Below are positions 13,022 to 26,639 of a DNA stretch of 64,000 nt, piece by piece. A program made the translations under genes and the position numbers. Numbering within the stretch: the first letter of the stretch is position 1; every line of letters begins with the position of its first letter. Origin of the DNA: Ciona savignyi (Eukaryota > Chordata > Ascidiacea > Phlebobranchia > Cionidae); NCBI GenBank assembly GCA_000149265.1, contig CH003217.1, positions 715,014-779,013 of the forward strand. The letters run 5' to 3'. The notes beneath the pieces are model-generated. The model was not told where the DNA came from. It was given only the letters and a program-made list of their open reading frames with translations, and did not search any database.

Positions 13022-15920
13022 ACCTAATTTTGCCTAATCTAGTTTTATTTTTGGTTAAATTTAATTGGTCAAATATAAATATTGCTGGAATACGGTTTCT
13101 AGTAATAAACATTAATTACTTGCTAAAAATTAATGCGGTATTGTTCTAAACATACACAAATCAATTGAGTATAAACTACATTCTATACTTACAGAACATT
13201 TAGTGTCTATCCATAAAAGCTAACCTTATTAAAATATACGTGTAATGAAACGCATGAAAACTTTCTTTTACATGCGATCATCAGAATCTTAGCCCTTTTC
13301 AAGTAGACGTATAACGATGTTCAGTCTATAGTCGTGACTCGATTCATTTCCTTTTGTTAGAAGTGATTTTGTCAAAATACGCAGTTTAAAGCATCAGTCG
13401 CATTGTGGCATTTTCGTGCTGTAATATGCACAAGAAAAAATAAGAGAGCAATAACCTCTCATTTTTGTTAGTTTGCTCATTGGTGGTTGTCATCCGAAAT
13501 GTGGCGGATTTAAATCGAGTTGGTAACTATAGTTAGTTTTCTTAAGCCAAATCGTAATCTAATCGTTTAATGTTTAAACCAAGACCGAAGTTGGCCTTAT
13601 CGTATAAAGTAAATTTTCCAGCATAAATAAGTAATTTCTCTAATGGACAGCTGATTCAGTTAATCTCATTAAAAAAGGTAATAAAACTTGTTCTAGGTAT
13701 TAGTTTATAAATTTACTACAAAAACAATATAAAAATTATTTCAAATAACAAAAACAAAAAAAGTAATATAAACAAAAGACAGGCATTTAACCATAAAAAT
13801 GACCGCATGGCACTAGGTACGTTATCACACGGCGTTAAAATAGGATATCCATGTTTTGTACTTGAGGCATCCTGTCGGACCGGATTATATTTACCAATCT
13901 TTCGCTTCGTTACCTGATCTTGTATTTGGCAATCGAACTCTCCTGCAATTCTACATTACAAAACATACATCGAGTCACCTTTAACCGCCACGGTTTATGA
14001 ACTATTTATTCGTGATATGAATTTGCCACTTTGCTCCATTAACCTAATTGCTCATTTTTATTTCGATTTTTACTAACCTTACCGATTTTACAGTTAGCTA
14101 AACCCAGCCTTAACCGTGAAATGAGCTTATAAATGATATATAGATTAAGTTGTGATGTGTAATCTAGTTGTAATAATAAAATTAGAAAACGGCCAATTAT
14201 TTTTGGGTATTTGGCTATGCGACAAGTATATTATGGTTTACACATATTCGGTATAAGATAATAAGTATCAAAATTTATTTTGTTTAGCAAAGGAAACCCA
14301 TATACCTACTATAATTCTATCTCGAACATTTCAACTATTTCTACAAGTAGTCATTTAAATAAATTTAAGCTCTTTCTTCAGACGGTTAAATTTCATTTAA
14401 AAGTAGATCTATATCGCGATTACCCTTGTTTTTGGCCTTCTAGTGCTGTTACAACCCTTGTATTTTATGCAAATAATACCAAATAAAGCACACTATCTGT
14501 GTGTATATATTATTTGTCTACAAAATGTTATTATGGTGCGAAGTCAAACCGATTGATCACTGGTTTGTGTTCGGTTCTGTCTTGAGGGATTTCCAAGAAA
14601 ATATTCAAGGTGGGAACGGGGTATCCGAGTCTTTTTATTTTTTAAAGTCTTAATAAGCTGTTTTCTTCACGGGGTAATATTATATTTATTTATCAAGTTT
14701 ATATCTTAGAAGAGAATTTCCTGTGGTAACTCGGGGTAAGTAGAGCATTGTTCTTTTCCTAGTTTGATTTATTTATCTTCAACTTTCTTCACAATTTGAA
14801 GTAAGTGATCCTTATCGAAGTCCCAAAATATTGGCTGTTAAAGAATAATCGGGGTGAAAATTTATAACAACAGCTGTGGTGCTTAAATTCTTGGGTCTGT
14901 AAAAAACGTAATTTAGCCAAATTTCGTCATTGCATATCCAAGCCATATATCTTACATTTTTTAAAGATTTAACTCTTTTGGTATTTTTTTCGTTTTATAT
15001 AAAGCGTTAATGAGACTGGTCACTAGTTTTGGGGTTTTCCGGAAAATAGTTACGAATGGGTGTGGGGCGTACGTATAATTTTTGTTCATATACAAATTAT
15101 CTATCCATTTATTTAAGCCTTGAGTTTTGCCGTACCATAAAAAATAGTGTATTTATTAAGCGAATTTTACTTAGGGGTATTTCCTGGGGTAAACTGGTTT
15201 TAACCAAAATATGATTGACATTGCCCATATTTAACTTTTTGAGAAATTTACCAACAATATTTCTTTGCAATACGAAGATATCGGATAAAACGCTAAAAAC
15301 GCTAAAAATGGTGTTTGCATTTTTCAAAAAAACTGTTTGCATTTTTCCTGATTGTGGGAACTCCCCCTTGGGAATTTGTAAATTTTAAAGACGAGGCAAA
15401 CCAAGGGCATGCTAGTTAGAAATCTTCAAAGTTTTAAATTGATTAAAGTGAAACCATAATAACCTGATAAGGTAATCAATATTTAAAATATTTTAGTCGG
15501 CAGTATCGAAACGTAAATACAAGGTTAACTAGTAAACGCGGAAAAACACGGAATATTATATAATTCTGAAATAACCTTGTACCACTTACCTAATATTGGC
15601 AAATATTTGTGGCGTGTTTACGAAACAATTTTCTTTAATATGTTTCTCCATTTATTTGCGGCCAATCATTTCTTTCATGACAAATCGTGCAAAATACAAT
15701 ATCCATTTGAGAAATTTAATTAAATGGAAAAGCTACCACGGTTAGTTGATTCTTTTCCAAAACAAAAAATTGGGCCTCAGCGGACTTATATTTTCAAGTT
15801 TAGAGCCGGTGGGCCATTTACGTTTCCAGTATTCCAGACAGTTTTTAACACGTCGGCCTTTCCAGTTTAGCTTTAGGGAAAGATTTTATTTTAGGAACGA
15901 TTTTTATCTATGGAATTAAG
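13022..15920. promoter_or_regulatory. Shared upstream region between the divergent adhesion GPCR and pentraxin A genes
   Basis: These 2.9 kb separate the GPCR start (minus) from the pentraxin A start (plus), so both promoters should lie here. I see no coding exon. From about 14570 to 15400 the sequence resembles decayed relatives of the repeat that carries GGGGAATTCCCC palindromes further on. A GGGAACTCCC box at 15356-15365, about 555 bases before the pentraxin ATG, fits the NF-kappaB-type pattern GGGRNNYYCC. No clear TATA box can be assigned in such AT-rich DNA. Confidence 0.35.
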
Positions 15921-18289
15921 ATGTCTCTAAGAAAAGTAGTGATAATCTTTATGCTGCACATTTTATTTTACAAAAAATTGGTTGGCAGTGGTGCATGTCA
16001 ATCAAACCAAAATCAGGTCCAGATTTGCGCTCCTGTTTCAGGCCTTTCGACGCTTACCGGGGATATAGGTGGTAATTTAAAACCTACCCTCTTGTTAACT
16101 GTTATTTGTAGAACGTACATTTTTAAGCAATATTGTTTCCAATTGATCTCAACATCTTTATTACATTGCCTGTTTTTTTAATCAATGTTACAAACAAATC
16201 CTAACGCGAAAGGTTTTGACAGGAACGGTTTCACAATTTAACTGGAGAGTCGTAGGAACGAAAGGAGAAAAGGGGAGTCGGGGAGCAACTGGACAAGCAG
16301 CAGGTATTTATACCTTACAGTTACCAATGTTAAATGGTAGCACTAACTTATTCATTTTACGGGTTCACTTCTTAAACGAGATCAGTGTTTACATTTTATC
16401 TGAGTAACGCTATTGATAACCATGCTGTGCGGCTATAACTTAGTCACGGTCGGGCGGTTTTTACCATTACCGGTTTATTTTTAATGACGATGAATCAGTA
16501 GCAATCCGTGTTTTCTGTAAAATACTTTGGTAACTTGGAAATTTATTAGTTTCACCTTACAGAACAAAAGCTAAAAAAAAACTATAATAAAACACCATGT
16601 ATTATCCAATTACTTCTAGTTTTTATTTTGTCAACCAAATTACATGCAATAAAATTGTGTAAAGTTTATGTAGCCTAAATATGATTTTACAAAGTGCTGT
16701 TAAACACTTAATTCACGTTTTGTTTGTTTTGTAGAAAATGTGTGTCATTGCAATGAAGAAATAGAGAGAAAAGAAAGAGAAATTCAAGAACTAAAATATG
16801 GTAAAAGGATGCTTAGATAGGCATGTTTGCTATTTTTTGTTTCTGTTAATATTTTATTTTAAATTTGCAAGAAAATGCGGATGTTTTATGCTCTATGGAA
16901 ACCTTTACATTTCTATCCATACGATAAGGAAATATTGAGGAGTAAATGCAGTCTTATATTGTAGTTATTGGGTAAAGATTATCTACCAAAGAAAATTATC
17001 TGCATTTATTAATTTTAACTATAAGCCTCGTTATTTCAAGGTTGCCCAACTGTGCTTTACATTTTTCCTCGAGCAAATCAAGTGACGGATTACATTCGAT
17101 ATCGTTCATATGTCCCTCGGCTCTCTGCTGCCACTGTTTGTATGTGGTTTCGAACTTCTGGCTTCAGCGACGCTTGTTTGCTAAGCTATGCAACCACAAA
17201 TTCGCGCAATAATGAAATGATGATTATGCTGAAGAATTCAAGAATTTTCGACTTCTTTGTTGATAATTACAAAGTAAAACGATTTGTAACCTTGGATATG
17301 ACTAACAAATGGGTAAGAACACGTTAATCTTTTTTTTACTTTTCCACCAAAACATTTCTATCAATACGTTTTCCAATAGGAATATATATATATAACCATG
17401 TAACAGACCTCGTTTAAATTCCTTTGTCATTGGCCGGACATGCTTTGTCGATTATTATTTTTCATCAGACCCACATGTGTGTTTGGTTTTCAACACAAAC
17501 ATCACAAGTTGGAATGTTCATCAATGGTACCAGTGTAGGGAGTTTCCCGTACAGTGGTGGGGTAATGCGAGGTGGAGGATCATTGATATTCGGTCAAGAA
17601 CAAGATCGAGTGGATGCTAAGAGTTTGGACGCGGTGCAGTCTTTTAGGTAATGACAACATTGATAGTCCGACTAAATATCCTAACCGGTTACACCCGTCA
17701 TATGAAAAGCCCCGAATGCATTATAGCAGACGTCGCCTTAACCAAGAGGATCTAGTGCGTTAAACTAACGCTGTGGAAACCTTTTAGTCTTATGAAACTC
17801 ATTGCAATAGCTCTCGATTCCCTAAATGCGACAGGAAGCACTTTGATGATTATTTTTGTGGTAACACCATCGGCATTTTTGTTGACAGAGAATGAAAAAT
17901 ATTTATGTATAAAAAAGCATTTTTAATTGAAACCAACGTGTGACAACTGGGACATAAATTCCAATTAAAATCTATATATTGCGATTGGGTAATCTGGTGG
18001 TTGCCAACTTGATCTATTTAAAATGATGACAATGGGTTTACTCAATGGTGTCCATTTGATAAGCATATTGCAGAGATGAAACACTTGTTTAATTTTACCC
18101 TTCTCTTTTTATAACAGCGGACAGATTATAAGTCCAATAATTTGGCCTCGTGTTCTCAACGAATCGGAAATTCATAGCATTACACACCGCTGCCTTTGCC
18201 CACGTGATCAAGTAATGACGTCAACCATTGACAAACTGGAGCTGTTCGGTGCATCAAAATACTCTATGTCCAAATGTATTATTTCGTGA
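15921..18289 (+). CDS. Pentraxin A: secreted pentraxin with short collagen-like stretch and charged helix
   Basis: Six exons with fully consistent phases: 15921-16068, 16223-16303, 16735-16800, 17041-17312, 17469-17647 and 18118-18289 (TGA stop), giving 918 bases or 305 aa. Order: signal peptide; Gly-X-Y repeats (GTKGEKGSRGATGQAAG); a Cys-containing, Glu/Lys/Arg-rich helix (CHCNEEIERKEREIQELKY); then a complete pentraxin domain. In the domain, VCMWFRT and HMCVWF carry the usual disulfide pair, and RNNE plus GQEQD match the calcium ligands of CRP/SAP. The HxCxSWxS signature is one residue short. The C-terminus adds CLCPRDQ and a final Cys four residues from the end, possibly for disulfide-linked oligomers. 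Pentraxins are secreted calcium-dependent lectins of innate immunity, and the collagen-like stretch suggests trimer seeding (inference). It converges with asparagine synthetase A. Confidence 0.9.
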
Positions 18290-20292
18290 ATAACTCACCT
18301 AAATCAGTGCGTGATGTAAATAAATTTAAAAACGCAACGTTGTATTTATCACTTTAGATTAACCTATTACAATGGTAAGTGTACACATATCTAATTTACA
18401 GATTTGTCATCGCCAAGTATTGGGTATAACGGGATTTTTAAGCATGTTACTCTCAGGTATTCTAACTTGCATGTTAATAGTTTTCAACGAACTTTAATTT
18501 TACGAGGAAGAAGAAAGATGGAAAATTGGAATACAAATAAAAAAGATGCGAACACCCCATTACTATCTCTAAACATTTTTAGGGAAATCTCCAGAAATTC
18601 AATTCTTCTGAAACTAGTGATTAGTTTTTATTTGCCCAATAAAAAAAGAAAAAAACACGGCCAATTGGGTTGCATCTTCTAGAGGTGTTTGCTAATATGG
18701 CTTGAATCTGCGGGGGTATTTTTTTAGTAATTTTAGCAAGGAAATTTCTCCAGTGACCAAAAAATTTAGGCATGGCGCCGTTTTGCGAATTTTAACGCGG
18801 ATTATTTTTAAACCGTCGATATTTCGGGACCAACAAGTAAGATGCTTTAATTTAAAACATGTGTGGTGGAATATTCTTCCTTTAACAAATGCCGTGTAAA
18901 TGTAACAAAGTAACAAAATATTTCTGGAAATACGCTATATATGACGATTTTTGTTTGAAAGAGTATCTAACAAGTATTTGACTTAAGAGCTGTGAAAATC
19001 AGGTTGAAAGTTTTATAACCAATCTAAGATGAACTAGATTTCCTTTTTACCTGAATTGTGGTAAATACTCCAACGAAACATTTCACAGTCTTCCCAAAAT
19101 TTGACGTAATATTTAAAAAATTGCAATTAGCATATTTTTAACCCGCCATTATACAAGTAATATTATATTAACGGTTGTAGATGTATACAAATTTAAACCA
19201 TATGTATACAACTTTAGATATACTTTTTTTATTGCACAGCAAGAAGAAATTTGGTTTGGTAACTACATTAGTTTGTGCTTGCAGAAACAAAACTATAGAA
19301 GTCCGGTTGAATCTTTCTGAAATGTTACATAAAATGGACAGTACGTGTAAAAATCTGACAATAGCATATAATATATTGTGTAATGAACATGGATAACAAG
19401 GTCGGTTTGTTACCTCAGGGAACAATTAAAACTTGGTTGCCAAAAAACCTAAACAGCTAATGCAAGAAACTGCAAAAAATGCCAAAAATACACCTATTTT
19501 AACTAGGGCTGAAACGATATGAGTGAGAGCCCTTTTTAGTGAGTTCAGTTTGCATTGGAGATATAAAAAGAATAATTGGTTAAACGCTACCTGAAGCTTA
19601 CGCCCATATTTTCAGACGCTTATGCCTTTTTTGTCAGTTACGTCTGCATGTTATAGTAGATCAAAGGTCTACTTTGCGAGGCCGACAATGAGATCTCTGT
19701 GGATTCCGTTGCGGGACAAAAACCGTGAATCTGTAAAGACTCGAAATTTCGATGTGGATCGTTAGAGACACCGGTGTTTAAAAGACATTTCTTAAAAAAA
19801 AGTTTTCATGTAAAATATTTGTTACGACAGCGTTCCCTACATTACATGTACTTTTATCAGACTAAACAGAGTGCTAAACCAGCAACGGTTAGGGCATCTG
19901 TTTCCGGGAATATAAATTTTTTTGACCTTAAAAAATCCAGGTAATTGCATTGGAAGATCGTTCTACGGGAAAGCAAATTATAAAAACCTATGTCGTGTGG
20001 TCAGTCAATTAACGAGAAAGTGTTTGACCAACTGTCACCTCCATTCTATGAGAGTGAAACATTTCACATTTAGTCTTTATAAACGCGTGGTCACTAAAGC
20101 TAAATGCTGTTCGGTTCTGTGGATTAAGCCTACTATGCGAAGCCTATATATCGACTTTATATGGTACAATTCTAGAAAACTCCGACATCATTTTCTACTC
20201 GACAATTTTAAAATGTAACAATGCACTGAATAATAAGTACATCATGGATAAAGTAAGTTTTGTATATTGTTACCAATTATACTTAAAATTAA
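18290..20292. other. Intergenic region between convergent pentraxin A and asparagine synthetase A
   Basis: I see no supported gene here. The region is duplicated at 31580-34396. Two short reading frames (ends near 19395 and 20218) persist in both copies, but base differences between copies fall mainly at amino-acid-changing positions in the first, and the second is frame-shifted at its start. Both look non-coding. The stretch at about 18540-18870 resembles old repeat sequence, and 19500-19620 resembles a dispersed repeat also seen near 60150. It should hold the 3' UTRs of both flanking genes. Confidence 0.5.
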
Positions 20293-23200
20293 TCAGAATT
20301 CCAAATTCCGTCCATTGATAGCTTGTGCCCATTTTGGTCGCCTCTGGTAAGTGCAAATACGGTCGAGCTTCGAACCGAATTTTTTCTCGAAAATTTGTCT
20401 ATAGAAAAGCTCTTCCTTTGTCCGTGGTGTATTGTGGGTGTATGATTGACTAGCCCGGGCGAACTCGTCGTTGGTTATCTTATAGAAATTTTTCGAATTA
20501 GGATTATATCCATGTTTGTCCACGTGAATGGGAAAACGAAAGGGTTATTATCACATAGGTAATTATGTAATTACATCGTGCCCATTGTCGTGTTGCACGA
20601 GCTGTTTAATCCACTAGGTTTAGGCAATGTCGGCTCTTTGCCTTGCCCCAGAACAAAACCGACATCTAGCGACGAGTTTCGAATCTTAAACACTTTGGCC
20701 AATATTAAAGCCTGCTTTAAAAAGACAGATAAAGACTATTAAGTAGCGAAATGCATAACAGAAACATTTTGACTGTGCATACATTAATAAATGGAACGTT
20801 GTTTGTGGTATAGAATTATACAAAGAGATAATGATGGGCGCGGCCGTTTGTTATTGACCTCGCGTTTTGATCATTTGCGTTAAGCAAAGCAGAAAGAATA
20901 CTTTACCTGCATGTTGATTACACCGAACATAACTGTTTCTTAAATGGCTATAAAGATAAATATTTATATCCCCCTTTTAAATAAAATTCTATATATTTTT
21001 ACCAGGCCTTCGAGATGTTGCTGGAGTTGTTCAAACCACGAGGTTCCCTCCTCACTAACTCCTATGCTAAACCCTTCTTTTTTTCGCCACAATGTGGTGT
21101 TGGGTATCAAATTCGATCCAGCAAAGGCAGCACGTAGAAAATACTTTTCAATCCCATTCTGTCATGGAGCAATAACTGATTAATACGAGTCTTGTGAATG
21201 TAAAAGCAATGTTACCTTCGGGGCTCTCATATCAGCCGGTAAATTCAGGTAATAAGAAGTGAACGCATGGTCAAGAAAGGGAGCTCGTATTTCCAATCCG
21301 TGTGCTGCAGTGCATCGATCAATTCGTAATACGTCGTACATATAAATCTGTTGAAGCTGTCGCCTGAGAAACAGATAACATTCAAATGACACAGTGTTTT
21401 CATATTTGACACACTGTAAGAGCTTTAGTAATTCGCACGAGATAATCAGACGATTACTCTTAATATAACGATCTTTGCATTCTCCCATTCCTTTGTATAA
21501 ACATAACTGTACATTCTTTGTTCTCAGTATCTTACATGCTCTCTTTGTGCCCATCTTCTGGGGTTGGCTGTTCAAGAAAGTACAGATAACCTTGCGCTAC
21601 TTCGTCCGCTCCTTCTCCCGTCATTATCAAGATGTTGTCTGTGTTTCGGCTGATGTGTTGACAGAGAATATACATTGCTGCAAAAGGGTTAAAAAGTATT
21701 TACATGAACGTCGCAAGAAATTAAAAAGGATTTAATTTCACTCACGAACAGAAGACTGAATAACGAGCACATCGTAAGTTTCTAAAGATAAAATAACACT
21801 TTCCACTGCCTTGATTCCCTCTTCAAGGGTGAAGGCAATTTCGTGGTGTTCGCTGCCTATGTGACGTGCTACCTGGAAATCAGTAAATCAGGCGCTTTTT
21901 AGCAATTAATTCAGTGACAAAACGGTTAAAACTATCATATTGACTACCAACAATGTAAACACACCCAATTTCCCTTGGTGCTATGGATTCGATAATGGAT
22001 ATTTAAAAAAGCACTTTTATACGATAGAAAAGTATAGTCTTTAGACGTAAAACAAGAGAGTTGCAGGTTTTTAACTGTTTTTGTCCGATGGAATAGCTTG
22101 TTGGATTTATGCATCGCTTTTCAGCGGAATGGTTGCAGATTTTGAAACTGGTCCCTAGCTAGTGGGTTGTGTCCATGGGCAATGTAATTACCGGACATTG
22201 CCCTAACCCAGTGGATCAATATGTTTTACAAAATTGAAAGAACATATTATAAATACACAAAACACTCTATTAGCTCCATCTTTACTTTGTACGGATGGAA
22301 CAAAATTAGCCGCAATCTGGATGGCTGTGTTTTATGCGGCAAGGCGCCTTACCGCATTGCAGTAAATCCAGTAACCCTACGCAATAAATTTAGCGAACTA
22401 GCTGAAATTACATTATTTTATTGTCATTTACCGTTCGTGCAGCTATTGCGTCTGTACTATCACTGTTCATTCCGATTGTAAATGTCTGCAAAGGTTCAGC
22501 CACCCCATGTTCTTTTAATTTCTGTGCGGTTAGTGCAGCAACCACGGACGAATCGAGGCCACCTGAAATACAAGAAGGATTTTGTCGCTGCTCCACAATG
22601 AAGATGAAATTACCTGATAACAAGCATCCGACTCTTCTGCTTCCCATCAAACGTTTATCCACTGCTCTGCTGAAGAGATATCGAATATTTCGCTTTACGG
22701 TTTCTTCTTCCAACCCTGGCAAAAGGAATAAAAGCTTTAAGGCGTTGGTATACCAATGAACCTTATGTATTTTAAGTATTATTTCGGCAAAAAGACGAAT
22801 ATGATAAATTAAAATAACAATTAAAAAATAACGAAATCACCAAATACATTAAAGTATTTATTAACGATAAAAATGGTGCGCGTGTAATTGAAATGATAAA
22901 AACTGATTCACGTAGTCGTATTTAGCCTTGGTAAAGTACCGGCAATCGTTATAACATGAATAATCATCAGAATAATGTGTTCTTATAGGTAAATAAAGAA
23001 AGCCATTTCCAAGTATTTCTGAGTGTTTAATGTATAAACATTTTTTACAATTGTACCGTGTTCTAATTCCAGCCGTTGGTACTGAAGATGTGCAGGCGGT
23101 TCATCTATTCGGTGAAATTTGGTGGGAGTTGATGGAATAACCTTTCCATTTTTCATAATGTCGCAAAACATGTAATGGCCTGGTGGAAAATGGCGAATGT

Positions 23201-25217
23201 CCCCTTCAACCGGAAGTTCACACAAACCTACGTAAGGAACTCAAAAAATAAATATTCGTGCTATCTAAGCCAGGCTCTCACACACACATACGCACGAGTC
23301 GTTGTACATGTGTTCGTTTCATTAAAGTGAGTGTACGCGACAGTAAAAATTTCCTTTATTTAAAACTCGATTAAACAGTACGGTCGTCAAAGGAATCGCA
23401 GATTTTTTGTTTATGAAATACTATTCAGCCAAAGTGAAATTCTAGTCCGAGATGTATAGATTCGCGCTGATGTTGAAAAAGTAACATGCGAGTGATGATC
23501 ACCTATATCCCGCTGTTGCGAATACTGCGATTTTTGTAAAATACATTGAAAAAGCCCCGACCACCGTTAGACTGTCAACAATTTTCTACATTTCGTTACA
23601 AAAATTAATACTGATATGTATATAATCAAAATTTACCTTTCACTTCGGAGCATGCACCCAACACTCCTGACTTTGTGGTGACGTAATACAAAGGTCGAAC
23701 TCCGTAGCTGTCACGTGAGAGCACGACGCAGTTTTGTTTGGTGTCTATCACAATGAATGCGAAAACTCCGTCCAAAAGCTGGCTTGCTTTCTACAAAATG
23801 ATGTTTCAATTGCTACAGGCATAGGTGAAATTTTATGATATTTTGCATTTTTGCTATTTTTTATTTCTTTTTTCCAATCGTGACACATCTATACCAGCTA
23901 TATCATAAAGTGTAAACATAATTCTTATCACCAATATTGTTGTGTAAAACTAAAGATTTTCGGGCTGACAGGTCGTGTCAGTGTTAGATGTGGCGCATTT
24001 CCGTTTGTTATTTTTTATCATTTGTAATACTTCCCTATGCCTGATTTGGCTTAAATACATCATTCAACATACGGATATTAAAATATATCATTTAGCTAAA
24101 ATATATCATTAAACATACGGTTGGTCTAACCGTTAGACCAAAACTATACTCCAATTAATTTAAATTTTTAAACGTCGTCGAATGTAAAAATAAAAACTAT
24201 TCATTGTCCCCATTTCGTTCTGCAATAATGTATAGTAGGCGTCCGCACAATAAAAAAAATTATAAGTTGTATAGTAAGAAAAATCCGTCTAGTTTGTGGT
24301 TGGTTAACGTTATTTCTACTGCATTCAGACAGTCGGTGGTCTTGCCGTTTTAACTTATCGGTCAGGTATTAGAGCTTATATAGGACATTTTACTTATTTT
24401 ACAACAACCATGCTTAATTAAGTGTTTGATTCGGTGGTTAAAATTCGAATCCATGTATTGAAATATTTTTTTATTGTTGATCCACGATTCGAAATTGTAA
24501 CTGATTTTATATCTTAACCTAAAATACTTATTCCCAATCGATGCTCTTACGGGTTAAGCATATCTGCCAGGTACGGACCTTATAAATAACATCTCGAAAA
24601 AAATATAGGTCATCTTACCTCTCCGCCAAACTCGTTGTATAAATGAAGAATCACCTCGCAATCGCAATCCGTTTGAAATAAATAGTCGAACTCCTTTTGT
24701 AACTGTTTAGAATAACAGCATTTAAAAATCATTTGATTTGTCATTACTACAGTCTTACCGTCTTGTAGTTGTAAATCTCTCCATTGCACAAAAGCGTCAA
24801 ATGTGGGTACTTTTTCAAAATCATCGGCTAAGTGTATAAGTTTTTAAGATAATCATTATTGAATGCAAGGGGTAAAGTTGATTGTAGACAAACCTGTCAG
24901 GCAATTGTAAAAAAACATTTATATGGCTTGGCGAGCTTATAATAAAGCTAGCCAATATTTATTTGTTTTATTCATAAAACATAACTGTTTCTTGGTTGGG
25001 AACCGAATTAACGGATTGTTACATTATCTCAGCGTACCTGCATTCCGCCAATACCACCAACAACGTGTAATCGGTGAAATGCCACCATACTGTTTTTTAA
25101 TCCTTCCAAGTTGTTTATTTGAAAGTTATCTGGTCCGCGGTGAGCCACTTTCAACGCTTCTTTGCATTTCACCAAATCGCTACAATCACACCCGAACAAG
25201 GCCCAAATTCCACACAT
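20293..25217 (-). CDS. ASNS: Asparagine synthetase (glutamine-hydrolysing), copy A
   Basis: Twelve coding exons, high to low coordinate: 25038-25217, 24759-24827, 24619-24702, 23637-23790, 23057-23227, 22614-22715, 22432-22562, 21746-21872, 21536-21677, 21216-21363, 21003-21158, 20293-20478. They sum to 1650 bases (549 aa) with every junction in phase; the vertebrate enzyme is slightly longer. The enzyme makes asparagine from aspartate, glutamine and ATP in the cytosol. The N-terminal glutaminase half begins MCGIW (Cys2 nucleophile, exposed when Met is removed), with HRGPD at 26-30 and NGEIYN at 75-80. The synthetase half has the SGGLDSS ATP-pyrophosphatase loop (about 253) and GEGADE (about 360). 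A conserved Arg near residue 336 (the VRAS motif of other species) is Gln here (codon 21756-21758). Exon sizes match copies B and C exactly except the last exon, 3 bases longer than in C. No internal stops seen. Confidence 0.93.
20505..20710 (+). repeat. DR1 repeat in intron 11 of asparagine synthetase A
   Basis: This is a well-preserved DR1 copy: 'tgaatgggaaaacgaaaggg', 'cgtgcccattgtcgtgttgcacgagctgtttaatccactaggtt' in spread form, and 'gcaatgtc'. The equivalent introns of copy B (34605-34820) and copy C (57690-57860, opposite strand like its gene) hold the same insertion, so it predates the gene duplications. Confidence 0.65.
22085..22300 (-). repeat. DR1 repeat in intron 7 of asparagine synthetase A
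   Basis: The minus strand carries the DR1 segments 'ccactgggttagggcaatgt' and 'cgctgaaaagcgatgca'. Matching insertions occur in intron 7 of copy B (36185-36400) and copy C (55930-56215), always in the same orientation relative to the gene. Confidence 0.6.
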
Positions 25218-26480
25218 ATTTATTTCGAACAAATTCTGGAATATTTGGCGCAATTATTTATTATAAAACTTCTTATATTTACCAATTGGATTGGCATTTA
25301 AGGAAGTAACTAAACCAAAATTGACAAACTATACTTTAGAAAATTGGTCAGTTTGTTGGCATTTTATTATATTTGTGTAATGTACTAACATTCCTTGGTA
25401 TTGCCCTATCAATGAGTGTATCATTTAATAGTCTGCTTTTTAATTAAATATTTTTTCAAACTAATGTTTTCCGGTAAAACAGTAACAATTAGTTTTTACT
25501 GCAGAACTGCATTGTTTTGTTTATAGTTGACTACCGATATATTTCTTAATTATCCTGGTAACCCGATAATAGTATCTTGTTCATTATATGATTTACTATA
25601 CGCTATTTTTTACCACACCATCGGCACTTTATGTTATTAACTCTCATTACCAGCATCAGTCGTTCTTCCCTAAATTTATGTTAGTAGTATTAGTAAAAAA
25701 AAAAATCTTTAGAAGTTCTGCGGCTGCGGTCCAATCTAGAGAAAGCACAGCAATGGTTGTCAAACTTTATTGTTGCATGTCTCCCTTTTCCTATTTTGAA
25801 TCTTTTTATTCCTTGCTTACCGTAAAAAGTACCCCTAATTTATAAAGTACGAGACGACATTTTCTGGGTCTTGACGTCATGTTCTGGGTCTAGTGTTTGC
25901 AGAGATTTTGTTCAAGATTTCCCAAAACCAGACACAATGTAAGTCGCTCAATTTACCGCTGCGTGTGTTTAAAAGACCGCACTGCATCAGTTAAGAACTA
26001 ATTTTATATTCTTAAAAAAATAGTCTATTAAAGTTTATTTATACTTGATAGAAAAAAAAATATGTATGGCGAATACCATAACGTTGACGAACAAGCAGTC
26101 ATCTAACCACCTCAACATCTAAATATAAATATTTCAAACTCTCGCAACAAAAAATTCTAAGATAAAAACAACTTGCAGACAGCTGTTTTATTTAACAGGA
26201 AAGACGGAAATATGAAAAGCCGGAAAAGCAGTTTGTTTTGAAAATTATCTATAACTAAAAAGTGTCAACAAACAACACTACCTGTAAACCCTATATTTTG
26301 TATATCGGTAAGCTAAATGATTCGGAGAGCAGAAACGATAGAGTTCTCATAAAATATTTTCATAAACTTATGTATAACACCTGCCACAGAAAATCATACA
26401 GTAGGTTTTCCATGTTTAAAGTAACCCAGGTTATCCTTGAATTTTAAATAAAGCACAACACTGTTACTCTAAGAGTTATG
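25218..26480. promoter_or_regulatory. Upstream region of asparagine synthetase A
   Basis: The first 500 bases or so upstream of the ATG are shared with copies B (38820-39400) and C (about 52100-52635), so the promoter travelled with the gene. Copies A and C have a TTCCAG just upstream of the ATG that could serve as a trans-splice acceptor; copy B reads TTCCCG there. Beyond about 25850 the homology is only with block B. No other gene is visible; a 61-codon frame near 26262 is not preserved in B. Confidence 0.4.
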
Positions 26481-26639
26481 TATATTGATTCATACAAATC
26501 CTGGAATCGCTAACAAGAAAGTAAACATTTTCATCGAAGGTTTGTTTTCTTTATTTATGTTTTAAACTATCTTGAAATATGATATCCATCTTTTATCCCG
26601 TGAATGGGTAACGCAAAGAGCGTTAATTAACACCTGGCG

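Larger units (their letters stand above)
16180..26480. repeat. Segmental duplication, block A
   Basis: Sequence from about 16180 to 26480 reappears in the same order and orientation at about 27687-40503, including introns and intergenic DNA. Both blocks hold a pentraxin (plus) and an asparagine synthetase (minus). Differences are mostly single bases plus indels. Block B has extra insertions at about 28246-30029, 32137-32838 and 39950-40375, lacks about 110 bases including pentraxin exon 2, and lacks about 540 bases of synthetase intron 3. Exact ends need a dot plot. Confidence 0.85.

Noticed and set aside
19181-19396. Short frame ending ...AYNILCNEHG, kept open in both duplicated blocks (also to about 33391)
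   Set aside because: Between the two copies about seven differences change the amino acid and one does not, which does not suggest selection on a protein. No family resemblance.
19922-20218. Frame containing NPGNCIGRSFYGKANYK in both blocks
   Set aside because: The start of the frame is shifted between copies by a different number of A bases and the ends differ. The similarity is explained by the recent duplication.
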